A DNA stretch of 64,000 bases from Pandoraea anapnoica (lineage in GTDB: Bacteria; Pseudomonadota; Gammaproteobacteria; Burkholderiales; Burkholderiaceae). A program made the position numbers and the translations under genes. The stretch lies in assembly GCF_902459765.1 (NCBI RefSeq), contig NZ_CABPSP010000001.1, positions 372,001 through 436,000 of the forward strand, given 5' to 3'. The notes below the pieces were generated by a model. That model saw only the letters and a list, made by a program, of their open reading frames with translations. It did not search any database and was not told where the DNA came from. Of this stretch, positions 39,993 to 48,118 are shown in pieces (positions within the stretch are counted from its first letter, which is position 1; the number at the start of each line of letters is the position of its first letter).

Positions 39993-41144
39993 ATGCGAAA
40001 TAACATGATGAAGGTGCCCGTCGCGGCAGGTCTGCTGCTGGGTGCCGTCTGTGCGATGCCGTCCGCGGTGCTGGCGCAGAGTTCGGTGACGCTGTACGGC
40101 ATCATCGATACCAGCCTGCAATATGTGAATCACGCAGGCGGCAAGCAAAGCCAGATATCGATGGTCACCGGCAACGGCCTCGGCACGCGCTGGGGTATTA
40201 CCGGCACCGAGGATCTCGGCGGCGGGCTGCAATCCGTCTTCAAGCTGGAAAACGGTTTCGATTCGACCAACGGCAAGTTACTGCAAGGCTCCCGAGAGTT
40301 CGGGCGTCAGGCCTATGTGGGGCTGACGAGTCGTGAGTGGGGCTCGGTGCTGATCGGACGGCAGTACGACCCACTGATCGATCAGGTGCTGCCGACGCAG
40401 GGCAACTTCTTCGTGGCGGGCTATTGGACCGCGCCGGGCGACGTCGACAACTCGCAGAACACTGCGCGTGTGAGCAATTCCGTGAAGTGGACGAGCCCGG
40501 TGTGGCGCGGCGTGCAGATCGAAGGCATGTACGCGCTCGGCGGCGTGGCGGGCGCGCAGGCTTCGGGTCAGACTTACAGTGCCGCAGGCTCCTATACGTT
40601 CGGTCCGGCGCGGGTGGCGGCGGGGTATCTGCACATCGATAACGGCAACGCCCGTGCGACGACGCGTCCGTCGAGTACGACCGACTTCTTCTTCGTGAGC
40701 GCCGTGAACCGGGCGTACGCCAGTGCGAAGTCCATCGACATCTACCGCGCAGGGGGACGTTACACGCTCGGCAACGTCACGCTCGGCGGCTACTACAGCC
40801 AGTCGTATTACAACGCGGACGCCGCCTCGACTTTCAGGGCGACGCAGCGCTACGACAGCTATGGCGTCTACGCCGTGTGGCAGATTTCGCCCGCGCTTGC
40901 CGCACAGACGGGCTACGACTACCTGAACGCATCGGGGGATTCGTCGGCGCACTACCACCAGGTCAGTGCTGCGGTGGATTACAGCCTCAGCAAGCGTACG
41001 GACCTCTTCTGTGTGGTGACGTACGCGCACGCCACGGGCTACAACGGCATCGGCCCGGCACAGGCGGCAATTGCCACCGTCTACGTCGACGCGGGTGTGA
41101 ATTCGCAGATGTACGTCACCGCAGGCGTACGGCATAAGTTCTGA
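39993..41144 (+). CDS. trimeric porin (OmpC/Omp32 type)
   Basis: A 383-aa outer-membrane porin of the beta-proteobacterial Gram-negative porin family. The signal peptide is cleaved near VLAQSSVTLYG; the opening SSVTLYGIIDTSLQY, then RWGITGTEDLGGGLQSVFKLENGF, and the terminal GVRHKF with C-terminal Phe are hallmarks. The third-loop region carries charged residues expected in an anion-preferring pore. It follows the PhoD-like/HD pair and may import their products or substrate. Confidence 0.93.
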   Translation: MRNNMMKVPVAAGLLLGAVCAMPSAVLAQSSVTLYGIIDTSLQYVNHAGGKQSQISMVTGNGLGTRWGITGTEDLGGGLQSVFKLENGFDSTNGKLLQGSREFGRQAYVGLTSREWGSVLIGRQYDPLIDQVLPTQGNFFVAGYWTAPGDVDNSQNTARVSNSVKWTSPVWRGVQIEGMYALGGVAGAQASGQTYSAAGSYTFGPARVAAGYLHIDNGNARATTRPSSTTDFFFVSAVNRAYASAKSIDIYRAGGRYTLGNVTLGGYYSQSYYNADAASTFRATQRYDSYGVYAVWQISPALAAQTGYDYLNASGDSSAHYHQVSAAVDYSLSKRTDLFCVVTYAHATGYNGIGPAQAAIATVYVDAGVNSQMYVTAGVRHKF

Positions 41145-41179
41145 GCCGTCACGCCATCATTTCTGTGCCGTCGCCGGAT

Positions 41180-41653
41180 TCAGCCTGCGACGGCGTCCAG
41201 AGGCACCTCCAGCCCGACCTTTACGTTGCTCATCGAGACGAGCGTCTTGAAGCGTTTGACGTTGTTGCTCTCGAAGAAGAGCGCCCGCGTGAGCGCGGTG
41301 TACTGCGCCATGTTCTGCACGACCATGATCACCACGAAGTCGCATTCCCCCGCGACGTAATAGCATTGCTGCACCTGCGGACACGCGAGAAAACTGCGCT
41401 TCATGGCATCGAGCAGATCGAGACGCTCGTTCTCGACTTCGACTTCCGTGATGATCGTGAGCGGATAGCCGACCTGCTCCGGGTCGACCAGCGAGACGGT
41501 CTTGCGCGTCACGCCTTCCTCCGCGAGCTTCTTCAGACGCCGGTTCACTGCTGCAGACGACAGATTGACCTGCGCCCCCAGCGCATGCTGAGGCGTTGTC
41601 GCATCCTGCTGAATCGCCGCAAGGAGGGCGATGTCGTAACTGTCGAGGCTCAT
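41180..41653 (-). CDS. Lrp/AsnC-family transcriptional regulator
   Basis: A 157-aa feast/famine regulator with an N-terminal HTH (residues 1-60, DSYDIALLAAIQQDA then LSSAAVNRRLKKL) and a C-terminal RAM effector-binding domain (about 70-150). It probably senses an amino acid. It is divergent from the M20 hydrolase / diaminopropionate ammonia-lyase genes, which it likely controls. An inverted repeat covers its start region. Confidence 0.9.
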   Translation of the reverse strand: MSLDSYDIALLAAIQQDATTPQHALGAQVNLSSAAVNRRLKKLAEEGVTRKTVSLVDPEQVGYPLTIITEVEVENERLDLLDAMKRSFLACPQVQQCYYVAGECDFVVIMVVQNMAQYTALTRALFFESNNVKRFKTLVSMSNVKVGLEVPLDAVAG

Positions 41654-41695
41654 TTGCGCAATAAAAATTCGATGGAGACGCCTAAAACGCGCAAA
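41653..41695. promoter_or_regulatory. candidate Lrp-type operator
   Basis: TTTGCGC (41653-41659) and GCGCAAA (41689-41695) are a perfect 7-bp inverted repeat whose centres are 36 bp apart, with an AT-rich spacer that may bend. It overlaps the first base of the Lrp gene and lies upstream of the divergent hydrolase. Confidence 0.35.
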
Positions 41696-41812
41696 TCGTA
41701 CGCGCGCTCCGGAATATTATTCAGGCTGCCCGATGATACTCCGCTAGCGGCGACCTTCCGAAGTCTTTGCCGCAGCGTGCTTTCGTCCTCTACAAGAACA
41801 ACCGACCGCCTC

Positions 41813-43081
41813 ATGTCCGACACGAAAATCCCCGCGCTTCGCCTGAACGGCTCCTTGCTGCTCCAACAACTCCGTGAACTCGGCGAGATCGGTACCGATC
41901 CCGTCGCAGGTGGTCGCACGCGCGTTGCGCTGACCGACGACGAGAAGGCTGGCCGCGATCAGGTCGTCGCGTGGATGCGCGCGCTCGAGCTCGACGTGCA
42001 GATCGACCGTATCGGCAACATCTTCGGTACGCTGCCCTCGGAGACGAAGGATGCGTCGGATGAAATGCCCCGCCCGCTGATGATGGGCTCGCACATCGAT
42101 ACCGTCGTCAACGCCGGTGCACTCGACGGGTGCTATGGCGTGCTCGGCGGTCTGGCTGTCGTGCGCGCGTTTCGCGACGCTGGCATCGCGCCGTCGCGTC
42201 CGATCACGGTGGCGGCGTTCACCAACGAGGAGGGCGCGCGCTTTCACCCCGACATGATGGGGTCACTTGTGCACGCGGGCGGGCTGTCGGTGGACGAAGC
42301 GCTCGACGCTATCGGCACGGATGGCGCGCGTCTGGGCGACGAACTCGTGCGCATCGGCTACGCCGGTGATATGGAACCGGGCACGCTCGTCCCTCACGAA
42401 TACCTCGAACTGCACATCGAGCAGGGTCCGATTCTCGAAGCCGAGGGGTTGGAGATCGGCGTCGTCGAGAGCTTGCAGGGCATCTCGTGGCAGCAGATCA
42501 CCGTGCAGGGCAACGCCAACCATGCGGGCACGACCCCGACGCGTCTGCGTCACGATGCGGGCTACGTCGCTTCGGCGACGGTGACCGAGCTGCGCCGGAT
42601 TGCCGTCGAATCCGGCACGACGCTCGCGACCGTCGGCACGATGAAGTTCGAGCCGGGCGTCATCAACGTGATTGCGCGCCGTGCGGTGTTCACCGTCGAC
42701 ATGCGCGATCCGAGCGAACAGCGTCTTGCCGAGAGCGAAGCGCGTCTGGCCGAATTCCTGACGAAGATTGCACAGGCCGAAGGCGTGCGCATTTCGACGC
42801 AGCGTTTGGCGCGCTTCACGCCGGTAGTCTTCAACGCCGAGCTGGCCGATGTCATCGAAGCCTGTGTTAAGCGTCGCGGTCTGTCGTACAGGCGCATGAC
42901 GTCGGGCGCAGGACACGACGCGCAGATGATCGCGCGCATCGCCCCGGCCGCGATGATCTTCGTGCCGAGCCGGGGTGGCATCAGCCACAACCCGCGTGAA
43001 CATACCGATGACGACCAACTCGTGCGCGGTGCCGAGGTGTTGCTCGACGTCGTCGCACAACGTTTGGGCGTGTCGCAGTAA
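41813..43081 (+). CDS. M20 family amidohydrolase, N-carbamoyl/allantoate amidase type
   Basis: A 422-aa metallo-amidase of the hydantoinase/carbamoylase subfamily. The metal residues sit in GSHIDTVVNAGALDG, TNEEGARF, LHIEQGP and SGAGHDAQM; GNANHAGTTPT is the dimerisation/substrate loop. Relatives hydrolyse N-carbamoyl amino acids, beta-ureidopropionate or allantoate. With the two downstream genes it may unmask an N-carbamoyl or N-acyl diamino acid. The ATG at 41813 lacks a clear ribosome site, but upstream codons are not conserved. Confidence 0.85.
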   Translation: MSDTKIPALRLNGSLLLQQLRELGEIGTDPVAGGRTRVALTDDEKAGRDQVVAWMRALELDVQIDRIGNIFGTLPSETKDASDEMPRPLMMGSHIDTVVNAGALDGCYGVLGGLAVVRAFRDAGIAPSRPITVAAFTNEEGARFHPDMMGSLVHAGGLSVDEALDAIGTDGARLGDELVRIGYAGDMEPGTLVPHEYLELHIEQGPILEAEGLEIGVVESLQGISWQQITVQGNANHAGTTPTRLRHDAGYVASATVTELRRIAVESGTTLATVGTMKFEPGVINVIARRAVFTVDMRDPSEQRLAESEARLAEFLTKIAQAEGVRISTQRLARFTPVVFNAELADVIEACVKRRGLSYRRMTSGAGHDAQMIARIAPAAMIFVPSRGGISHNPREHTDDDQLVRGAEVLLDVVAQRLGVSQ

Positions 43082-43136
43082 ATCAGCGGCTGCTTTCACG
43101 AACATCCAGTCACATCCCGCAATACCGGAGCCCCCC

Positions 43137-44378
43137 ATGCCCCCCATGCTTTACGTCAACCCGCGGGCTGCACGCGTGCCGTACCCGGCCGAACTTCAGG
43201 ACATCATGAGCATCGCTCGCGCACAGCAGAGCCGCGAGTGGCTTGCGCACTGGGACGGACTGGCGCCCGGCGCTACGCCGTTGCGTTCGCTGCCGGATCT
43301 GGCGGCGTCGCTCGGTGTGCGCAGCGTGCTGGTCAAGGACGAAGCGCTACGCTCCGCACTCGGCAGTTTCAAAGCGCTGGGCGCGCCGATTGCCCTCGTG
43401 CGCTTGTTGTTGCGTCAGTTCGACGGGAAGGGGTTCACCGCGAAATCGTTGCTGAACGGCGAGCATCGCGACGCGCTGGCCGGTTTCACGGCGATTAGCG
43501 CGACGGATGGTAACCACGGTCGCGCGCTGGCGGCTGCTGCGCAAAGTATCGGCTGCCGCTGTGTGATCGTTCTGCATGCGCATGTGAGCGAGGAGCGAGA
43601 GCAGGCGATTGCGGCGTATAGCGCGGAGATCGTGCGCATCGCGGGCAATTACGACGATTCGGTCGAAGAAGCGGCGGCGCTGGCATCGCGTCACGGCTGG
43701 TATGTCGTTTCGGATACGTCTTACGACGGATATGAAGCCATCCCGCGCGACGTCATGCAAGGCTACGGCACGGTGGCGGCGGAAGTCTCGGAAGCACTGC
43801 GCGACGATGCGTCGCAAAAGGATTCGGCCAGCCCCGTCACGCATGTCTTTCTGCAAGGCGGTGTGGGCGGGCTGGCAGCGGGTATCGTGAGCTATCTGTG
43901 GGAGCGCTGGGGCGTGTGGCGTCCGACGTTCGTGGTCGTCGAGCCCGAGCAGGCGGACTGTCTGTATCAGAGCGCCGTCGCGGGGAGGGCCGCGTCGGCG
44001 TCCGGATCGGTCGATTCGGTGATGGCCGGGCTGGCGTGCGGCGAGACGTCGCCGCTCGCGTGGCGTTTCCTCCAACCGTCGGTCGACGCATTCATGACCG
44101 TCACGGACGCGCAGGCAGTGCAGGCCATGCAGCGGCTCGCACGCGGCACCGACAACGATGTGCCGTTCGTCGCCGGGGAGTCCGGTGTGGCCGGGCTGGC
44201 GGGGTTGATGCTGGCGGCAGCCACGCCCGGGATGGCGTCGGCGCTCGGCCTCACGTCGGACTCGCGCGTGTTGCTCATCAGCACCGAGGGCGCGACGGCC
44301 CCGTCCGTCTACGCCGAACTGGTCGGCGAGCCAGCTACGTCGGTCGAGGCGCGCCAGCAGGCGTGGCTCGCACGCTAA
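43137..44378 (+). CDS. diaminopropionate ammonia-lyase
   Basis: A 413-aa fold-type II PLP enzyme that converts 2,3-diaminopropionate to pyruvate and two ammonia. The PLP Lys79 lies in GSFKALG, close to Lys77 of E. coli YgeX; SATDGNHGRALA and GGVGGLAAG form the substrate and phosphate loops, and the length is right for the family. CGGAG lies before the ATG at 43137. It sits between two M20 amidohydrolases, similar to the ygeX/ygeY neighbourhood of E. coli. Confidence 0.87.
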   Translation: MPPMLYVNPRAARVPYPAELQDIMSIARAQQSREWLAHWDGLAPGATPLRSLPDLAASLGVRSVLVKDEALRSALGSFKALGAPIALVRLLLRQFDGKGFTAKSLLNGEHRDALAGFTAISATDGNHGRALAAAAQSIGCRCVIVLHAHVSEEREQAIAAYSAEIVRIAGNYDDSVEEAAALASRHGWYVVSDTSYDGYEAIPRDVMQGYGTVAAEVSEALRDDASQKDSASPVTHVFLQGGVGGLAAGIVSYLWERWGVWRPTFVVVEPEQADCLYQSAVAGRAASASGSVDSVMAGLACGETSPLAWRFLQPSVDAFMTVTDAQAVQAMQRLARGTDNDVPFVAGESGVAGLAGLMLAAATPGMASALGLTSDSRVLLISTEGATAPSVYAELVGEPATSVEARQQAWLAR

Positions 44379-44414
44379 CCTCGTCATCCATCAAGCCTGT
44401 TGCCGGAGCCACAT

Positions 44415-45593
44415 ATGAGTCACGACACTGCACAAGAGACGTATTTCGCCACGGCGCTGACCGGATGGCGGCACGCGTTCCATCGTCAGCCGGAAACGGG
44501 GTTCGAGGAAGTCGGCACCTCGCACACGGTAGCGACGATTCTGGAGAGCCTCGGACTCGACGTGCATCGCAACATCGGCGGCACGGGCATCGTGGCGAAT
44601 CTGCGTGTCGGAGACGGCAAGGGCGCGATTGGCATTCGTGCCGACATGGATGCGTTGATGATCGACGAGAAGGCGCCGGGCCGCGACTACGCGTCGCAAG
44701 TCCCCGGCAAGATGCACGCATGCGGACACGATGGGCATATGTCGATGGTGCTGGGAGCGGCGAAGCTGCTTGCCGAGTCCCGCGACTTCAACGGCACGGT
44801 GCGCTTCATCTTCCAACCGGCCGAGGAACACGGTCGCGGTGCAAAGGCGATGATTGCCGACGGGCTGCTTGAGCGCTTTCCTATCGATGCGATTTACGGC
44901 ATTCACAACATGCCGGGTATTCCGACGGGACGCATTGCCACGCGCGTGGGCGGCATCATGGCCAGCGAGGACAACTTCGTCATCCGGGTTCGTGGCAAGG
45001 GCACGCACGCGGCGCGGCCGCACATGGGTATCGATCCGCTAGTGATCGGCGCACAGATTGTCGTGGCATTGCAAACGGTGGTGTCGCGCAGCGTCGACCC
45101 GGGACTGTCGGCAGTGGTGTCGTGCACGGAGTTCATCACGGACGGCATTCGTAACGCGATTCCGACGAACGTCGAGATCCGGGGCGATACGCGTAGCTAC
45201 ACACCGGACGTGCAGCAACTGCTCGAAGCGCGCATGCGCGACATCTGCATGGGCGCGTGCGCGATGCACGGCGCGCACTGCGAGTTCGAATATACGCACG
45301 AGTTTGCGCCGACGACGAACTGGGCGGACAACACGGCGCTGGCCGTGCGCGCAGCGCAAACCGTGGCGGGTGAGGGGATGGTGGACGCGGAGATCGCGCC
45401 GGTAATGGCGTCGGAGGACTTCGGCGTGTTTTTGCAGCATGTGCCGGGCAACTTCGCGTTCATCGGCAACGGCAGTGGAGACGAACCCGGCGCGATTCCG
45501 CTGCACAACGCCTGCTACGACTTCAACGACGCGATCCTGCCGCTCGGCGCGCGTTACTTCGCGCAGATCGTGCGCGACAGCTTGCCGCGCTGA
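44415..45593 (+). CDS. M20 family amidohydrolase, aminoacylase/hippurate hydrolase type
   Basis: A 392-aa zinc amidohydrolase. The metal and catalytic residues are in ADMDALMIDE, MHACGHDGHMSM, FQPAEEHGRGAKAMI and GTHAARPHMG. The family removes acyl groups from N-acyl amino acids. The ATG at 44415 has GGAG upstream and is 36 bp after the ammonia-lyase stop. Its role may be to release 2,3-diaminopropionate from an N-acyl form; that is inference from context. Confidence 0.85.
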   Translation: MSHDTAQETYFATALTGWRHAFHRQPETGFEEVGTSHTVATILESLGLDVHRNIGGTGIVANLRVGDGKGAIGIRADMDALMIDEKAPGRDYASQVPGKMHACGHDGHMSMVLGAAKLLAESRDFNGTVRFIFQPAEEHGRGAKAMIADGLLERFPIDAIYGIHNMPGIPTGRIATRVGGIMASEDNFVIRVRGKGTHAARPHMGIDPLVIGAQIVVALQTVVSRSVDPGLSAVVSCTEFITDGIRNAIPTNVEIRGDTRSYTPDVQQLLEARMRDICMGACAMHGAHCEFEYTHEFAPTTNWADNTALAVRAAQTVAGEGMVDAEIAPVMASEDFGVFLQHVPGNFAFIGNGSGDEPGAIPLHNACYDFNDAILPLGARYFAQIVRDSLPR

Positions 45594-45611
45594 GCGTCCG
45601 GGCTTGTCGGT

Positions 45612-46349
45612 TTAGCGGACGGCTGCGAGTGGCACCGTCCCGGCGTTGATCACGGCGTCGGGCAGTTCGCGAACGGCTTCGAGCGTCTTGCGAATGTGCG
45701 CGGCGAGCAACGTTGCCGCGCGGTCGGCGTCGCGCGCAAGGCATGCGTCGAAAATCGCCTGATGTTCTTCATGGACGTCGCGCGGCACTGGGCGGTGCGT
45801 GATCGACAGCCGTCGATAGCGCTCGGACTGACGATAGAGAATCGCCAAAAAGTGGTGCAGCCAGCGCGACGGGCAAGCACGAATCAACACCTCATGAAAC
45901 GCGCGGTTTCGCGCTTCCCATTGGGCAAACTGCCCGACATCCTGCTCGCCATCTTTCCCAAGCCGCTCTTCGGCGAGCGTGAGCAAGTGGAAGGCGCTCG
46001 TCAGATCGGCTTCCCACGCATCGTCCCCCAACGCGACCGACTGGCGTAGCGCCTCGGTCTCCAACTGCACGCGCGTCTCGGTGATATCGATGAAATCGGC
46101 CAGCGAGATCGGCGTCACGCGAAAGCCGCGATGGCCGTGCTGGACGACGAGTGCGTCCGCCACGAGCAGCGCCAGCGCCTCGCGCAGCGTCCCCGCGCCC
46201 ACTTCGTACCGATCCTTCAGATGCTCGACGCGCAGCTTCTCGCCGGGCGCGAGATGCCCCTCGACGATGTCGCTGCGCAAGCGCATGTAGGCGCTTTGCG
46301 CCAGCGTGGCGTCTGCGGCCGGGGCGGAAGGGGCGGTCGGGCTATGCAT
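45612..46349 (-). CDS. GntR/FadR-family transcriptional regulator
   Basis: A 245-aa regulator: winged helix at about residues 15-85 (AYMRLRSDIVEGHLAPGEKL, then EVGAGTLREALALL) and FCD domain at about 95-225, with NRAFHEVLIRACPS and EEHQAIFDACLARD. It is divergent from the aldehyde dehydrogenase at 46574 and convergent with the M20 gene cluster, so the dehydrogenase is its most likely target. Confidence 0.88.
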   Translation of the reverse strand: MHSPTAPSAPAADATLAQSAYMRLRSDIVEGHLAPGEKLRVEHLKDRYEVGAGTLREALALLVADALVVQHGHRGFRVTPISLADFIDITETRVQLETEALRQSVALGDDAWEADLTSAFHLLTLAEERLGKDGEQDVGQFAQWEARNRAFHEVLIRACPSRWLHHFLAILYRQSERYRRLSITHRPVPRDVHEEHQAIFDACLARDADRAATLLAAHIRKTLEAVRELPDAVINAGTVPLAAVR

Positions 46350-46447
46350 GTGTCAGGCGGTCAGGACCTGTGGGGACGGGTGCCGAGAGTATAAGCGGCT
46401 TCCCTCGGATTGTCGCAAAATCGACGAATAATCGAGATAAATAAAAA

Positions 46448-46457
46448 TTCTCGAGAA
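46448..46457. promoter_or_regulatory. candidate GntR operator
   Basis: TTCTCGAGAA is a perfect 10-bp palindrome within the AT-rich gap between the divergent GntR and aldehyde dehydrogenase genes. A related half-site, AATCGAGA, lies about 18 bp to its left, giving the pair TCGAG / CTCGA. Confidence 0.35.
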
Positions 46458-46573
46458 AATGTTGACGGGAATCGGGCGACGGATTTATCGTGTGCTCCAT
46501 GCCGACGTCAGCCCTTTGCCCGTTATCGGGTGCTGACGCCCATCCGCATCCAACCAGACAGAGAGCGTGAGAC

Positions 46574-48028
46574 ATGAAGGATTTCCAGAACTTCATCAAC
46601 GGTGAGTGGGTGTCCAGCCCGCGCACCTTCGAGAACCGTAATCCGGTGGACAACAGCGTGATAGGCCTCGTCCACGAAGCCGGGCGCAGCGAGGTCGATG
46701 CCGCCGTGCGTGCCGCCCGCGCCGCGCTTCACGGCCCGTGGGGCAAGATGACCGTCGCGCAGCGCGTGGAGTTGTTGCATGCGGTGGCCGACGGCATCAA
46801 CCGGCGCTTCGACGACTTCCTGGCCGCCGAGATTGCGGACACCGGCAAGCCGCACGGACTGGCCAGCCATCTGGACATCCCGCGCGGTGCGGCAAACTTC
46901 AAGGTGTTCGCCGACATGATCAAGAACGTGCCGACCGAGTCGTTCGCGATGACGACGCCCGACGGCGGCAACGCGCTCAACTACGGCGTGCGCACGCCGC
47001 GCGGTGTGATCGCCGTCGTCTGCCCGTGGAATCTGCCGTTGCTGCTCATGACGTGGAAGGTCGGCCCTGCGCTGGCGTTCGGTAACACCGTGGTCGTGAA
47101 GCCGTCGGAAGAAACGCCCGCGACCGCTACGCTGCTCGGTGAGGTCATGAACGAAGTCGGTGTGCCGCCGGGGGTCTACAACGTGGTGCACGGCTTCGGG
47201 CCGGACTCGGCGGGTGCGTTCCTGACGGAGCATCCGGGCGTGAACGGCATCACCTTCACGGGCGAGACGCGCACCGGCGAAGCGATCATGAAAGCCGCCG
47301 CGAATGGCGTGCGTCCGGTGTCGTTCGAGCTGGGCGGGAAGAACCCGGGCATCGTGTTTGCGGACGCCGATTTCGACAAAGCCGTCGCGGGCATCACGCG
47401 CTCGGCGTTCGATAACAGCGGTCAGGTGTGTCTCGGCACGGAGCGCGTGTACGTGCAGCGTCCGATCTTCGAGCGCTTCGTGGCGGCGCTCAAGGGGCGT
47501 GCCGAATCGCTGAAGATCGGCGATCCGTACGCGGAAGGCACAACCTTTGGCCCGCTCGTGTCGCAGGTGCATCGCGAGAAGGTGTTGTCGTATTACGCGA
47601 AGGCGCGTGAAGAAGGCGCGACGGTCGTGACCGGTGGCGGCGTTCCCGACATGCCTGCGTCGATGAAGGACGGTGCGTGGGTGCAGCCGACGATCTGGAC
47701 GGGCCTGCCGGAGACGGCGTCGGTCATCCGAGAAGAGATCTTCGGGCCGTGCTGCCACATCGCGCCGTTCGATACGGAAGAGGAAGTGATTGCGATGGCG
47801 AATGCCACGCCTTACGGGCTGGCCGCCACGGTGTGGACGTCGGACGTCAGCCGCGCACACCGCATGGGGGCGGCGCTGGAAGTGGGCGTGTGCTGGATCA
47901 ACGCTTGGTTCCTGCGTGACCTGCGAACGGCGTTCGGCGGCGCGAAGCAGTCGGGCATCGGACGCGAAGGCGGCGTGCACTCGCTGGAGTTCTACACGGA
48001 GCTGCGTAACGTCTGCGTGAAGCTGTAA
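46574..48028 (+). CDS. aldehyde dehydrogenase, 2-hydroxymuconic-semialdehyde dehydrogenase type
   Basis: A 484-aa NAD-dependent aldehyde dehydrogenase. The general base is in FELGGKNPG and the catalytic Cys in DNSGQVCLG; PWNLPLLLMTWK and FTGETRTGEAI are closest to the DmpC/XylG/AmnC group of the meta-cleavage pathways. None of the other meta-pathway genes is adjacent. Its substrate may therefore be another semialdehyde. It is expressed alone between a divergent GntR gene and a terminator. Confidence 0.85.
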   Translation: MKDFQNFINGEWVSSPRTFENRNPVDNSVIGLVHEAGRSEVDAAVRAARAALHGPWGKMTVAQRVELLHAVADGINRRFDDFLAAEIADTGKPHGLASHLDIPRGAANFKVFADMIKNVPTESFAMTTPDGGNALNYGVRTPRGVIAVVCPWNLPLLLMTWKVGPALAFGNTVVVKPSEETPATATLLGEVMNEVGVPPGVYNVVHGFGPDSAGAFLTEHPGVNGITFTGETRTGEAIMKAAANGVRPVSFELGGKNPGIVFADADFDKAVAGITRSAFDNSGQVCLGTERVYVQRPIFERFVAALKGRAESLKIGDPYAEGTTFGPLVSQVHREKVLSYYAKAREEGATVVTGGGVPDMPASMKDGAWVQPTIWTGLPETASVIREEIFGPCCHIAPFDTEEEVIAMANATPYGLAATVWTSDVSRAHRMGAALEVGVCWINAWFLRDLRTAFGGAKQSGIGREGGVHSLEFYTELRNVCVKL

Positions 48029-48056
48029 GCGCTGACGCTGGCGCACCATAAACGCC

Positions 48057-48102
48057 AAGGGCCTCGCCAACCGTCGCTTTCGAGACGGCCCGCGAGGCCC
48101 TT
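48057..48102. terminator. bidirectional terminator between convergent genes
   Basis: AAGGGCCTCGC (48057-48067) and GCGAGGCCCTT (48092-48102) form perfect 11-bp arms with an inner CCGTC/GACGG stem (48071-48075 / 48084-48088). No long T-run follows, but the position between two convergent stops supports a terminator role. Confidence 0.65.
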
Positions 48103-48118
48103 GTCATGATGACGCGAC

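Noticed and set aside
41167-41194. GCCGTCGC/GCGACGGC inverted repeat as a terminator between the porin and the Lrp gene
   Set aside because: There is no T-run on either strand and the right arm lies in the coding end of the Lrp gene.
41165-41812. An upstream extension of the M20 hydrolase frame that would make a 638-residue protein
   Set aside because: The extension is antisense to the Lrp gene and shows no similarity to M20 enzymes; the internal ATG at 41813 gives a normal-length protein.
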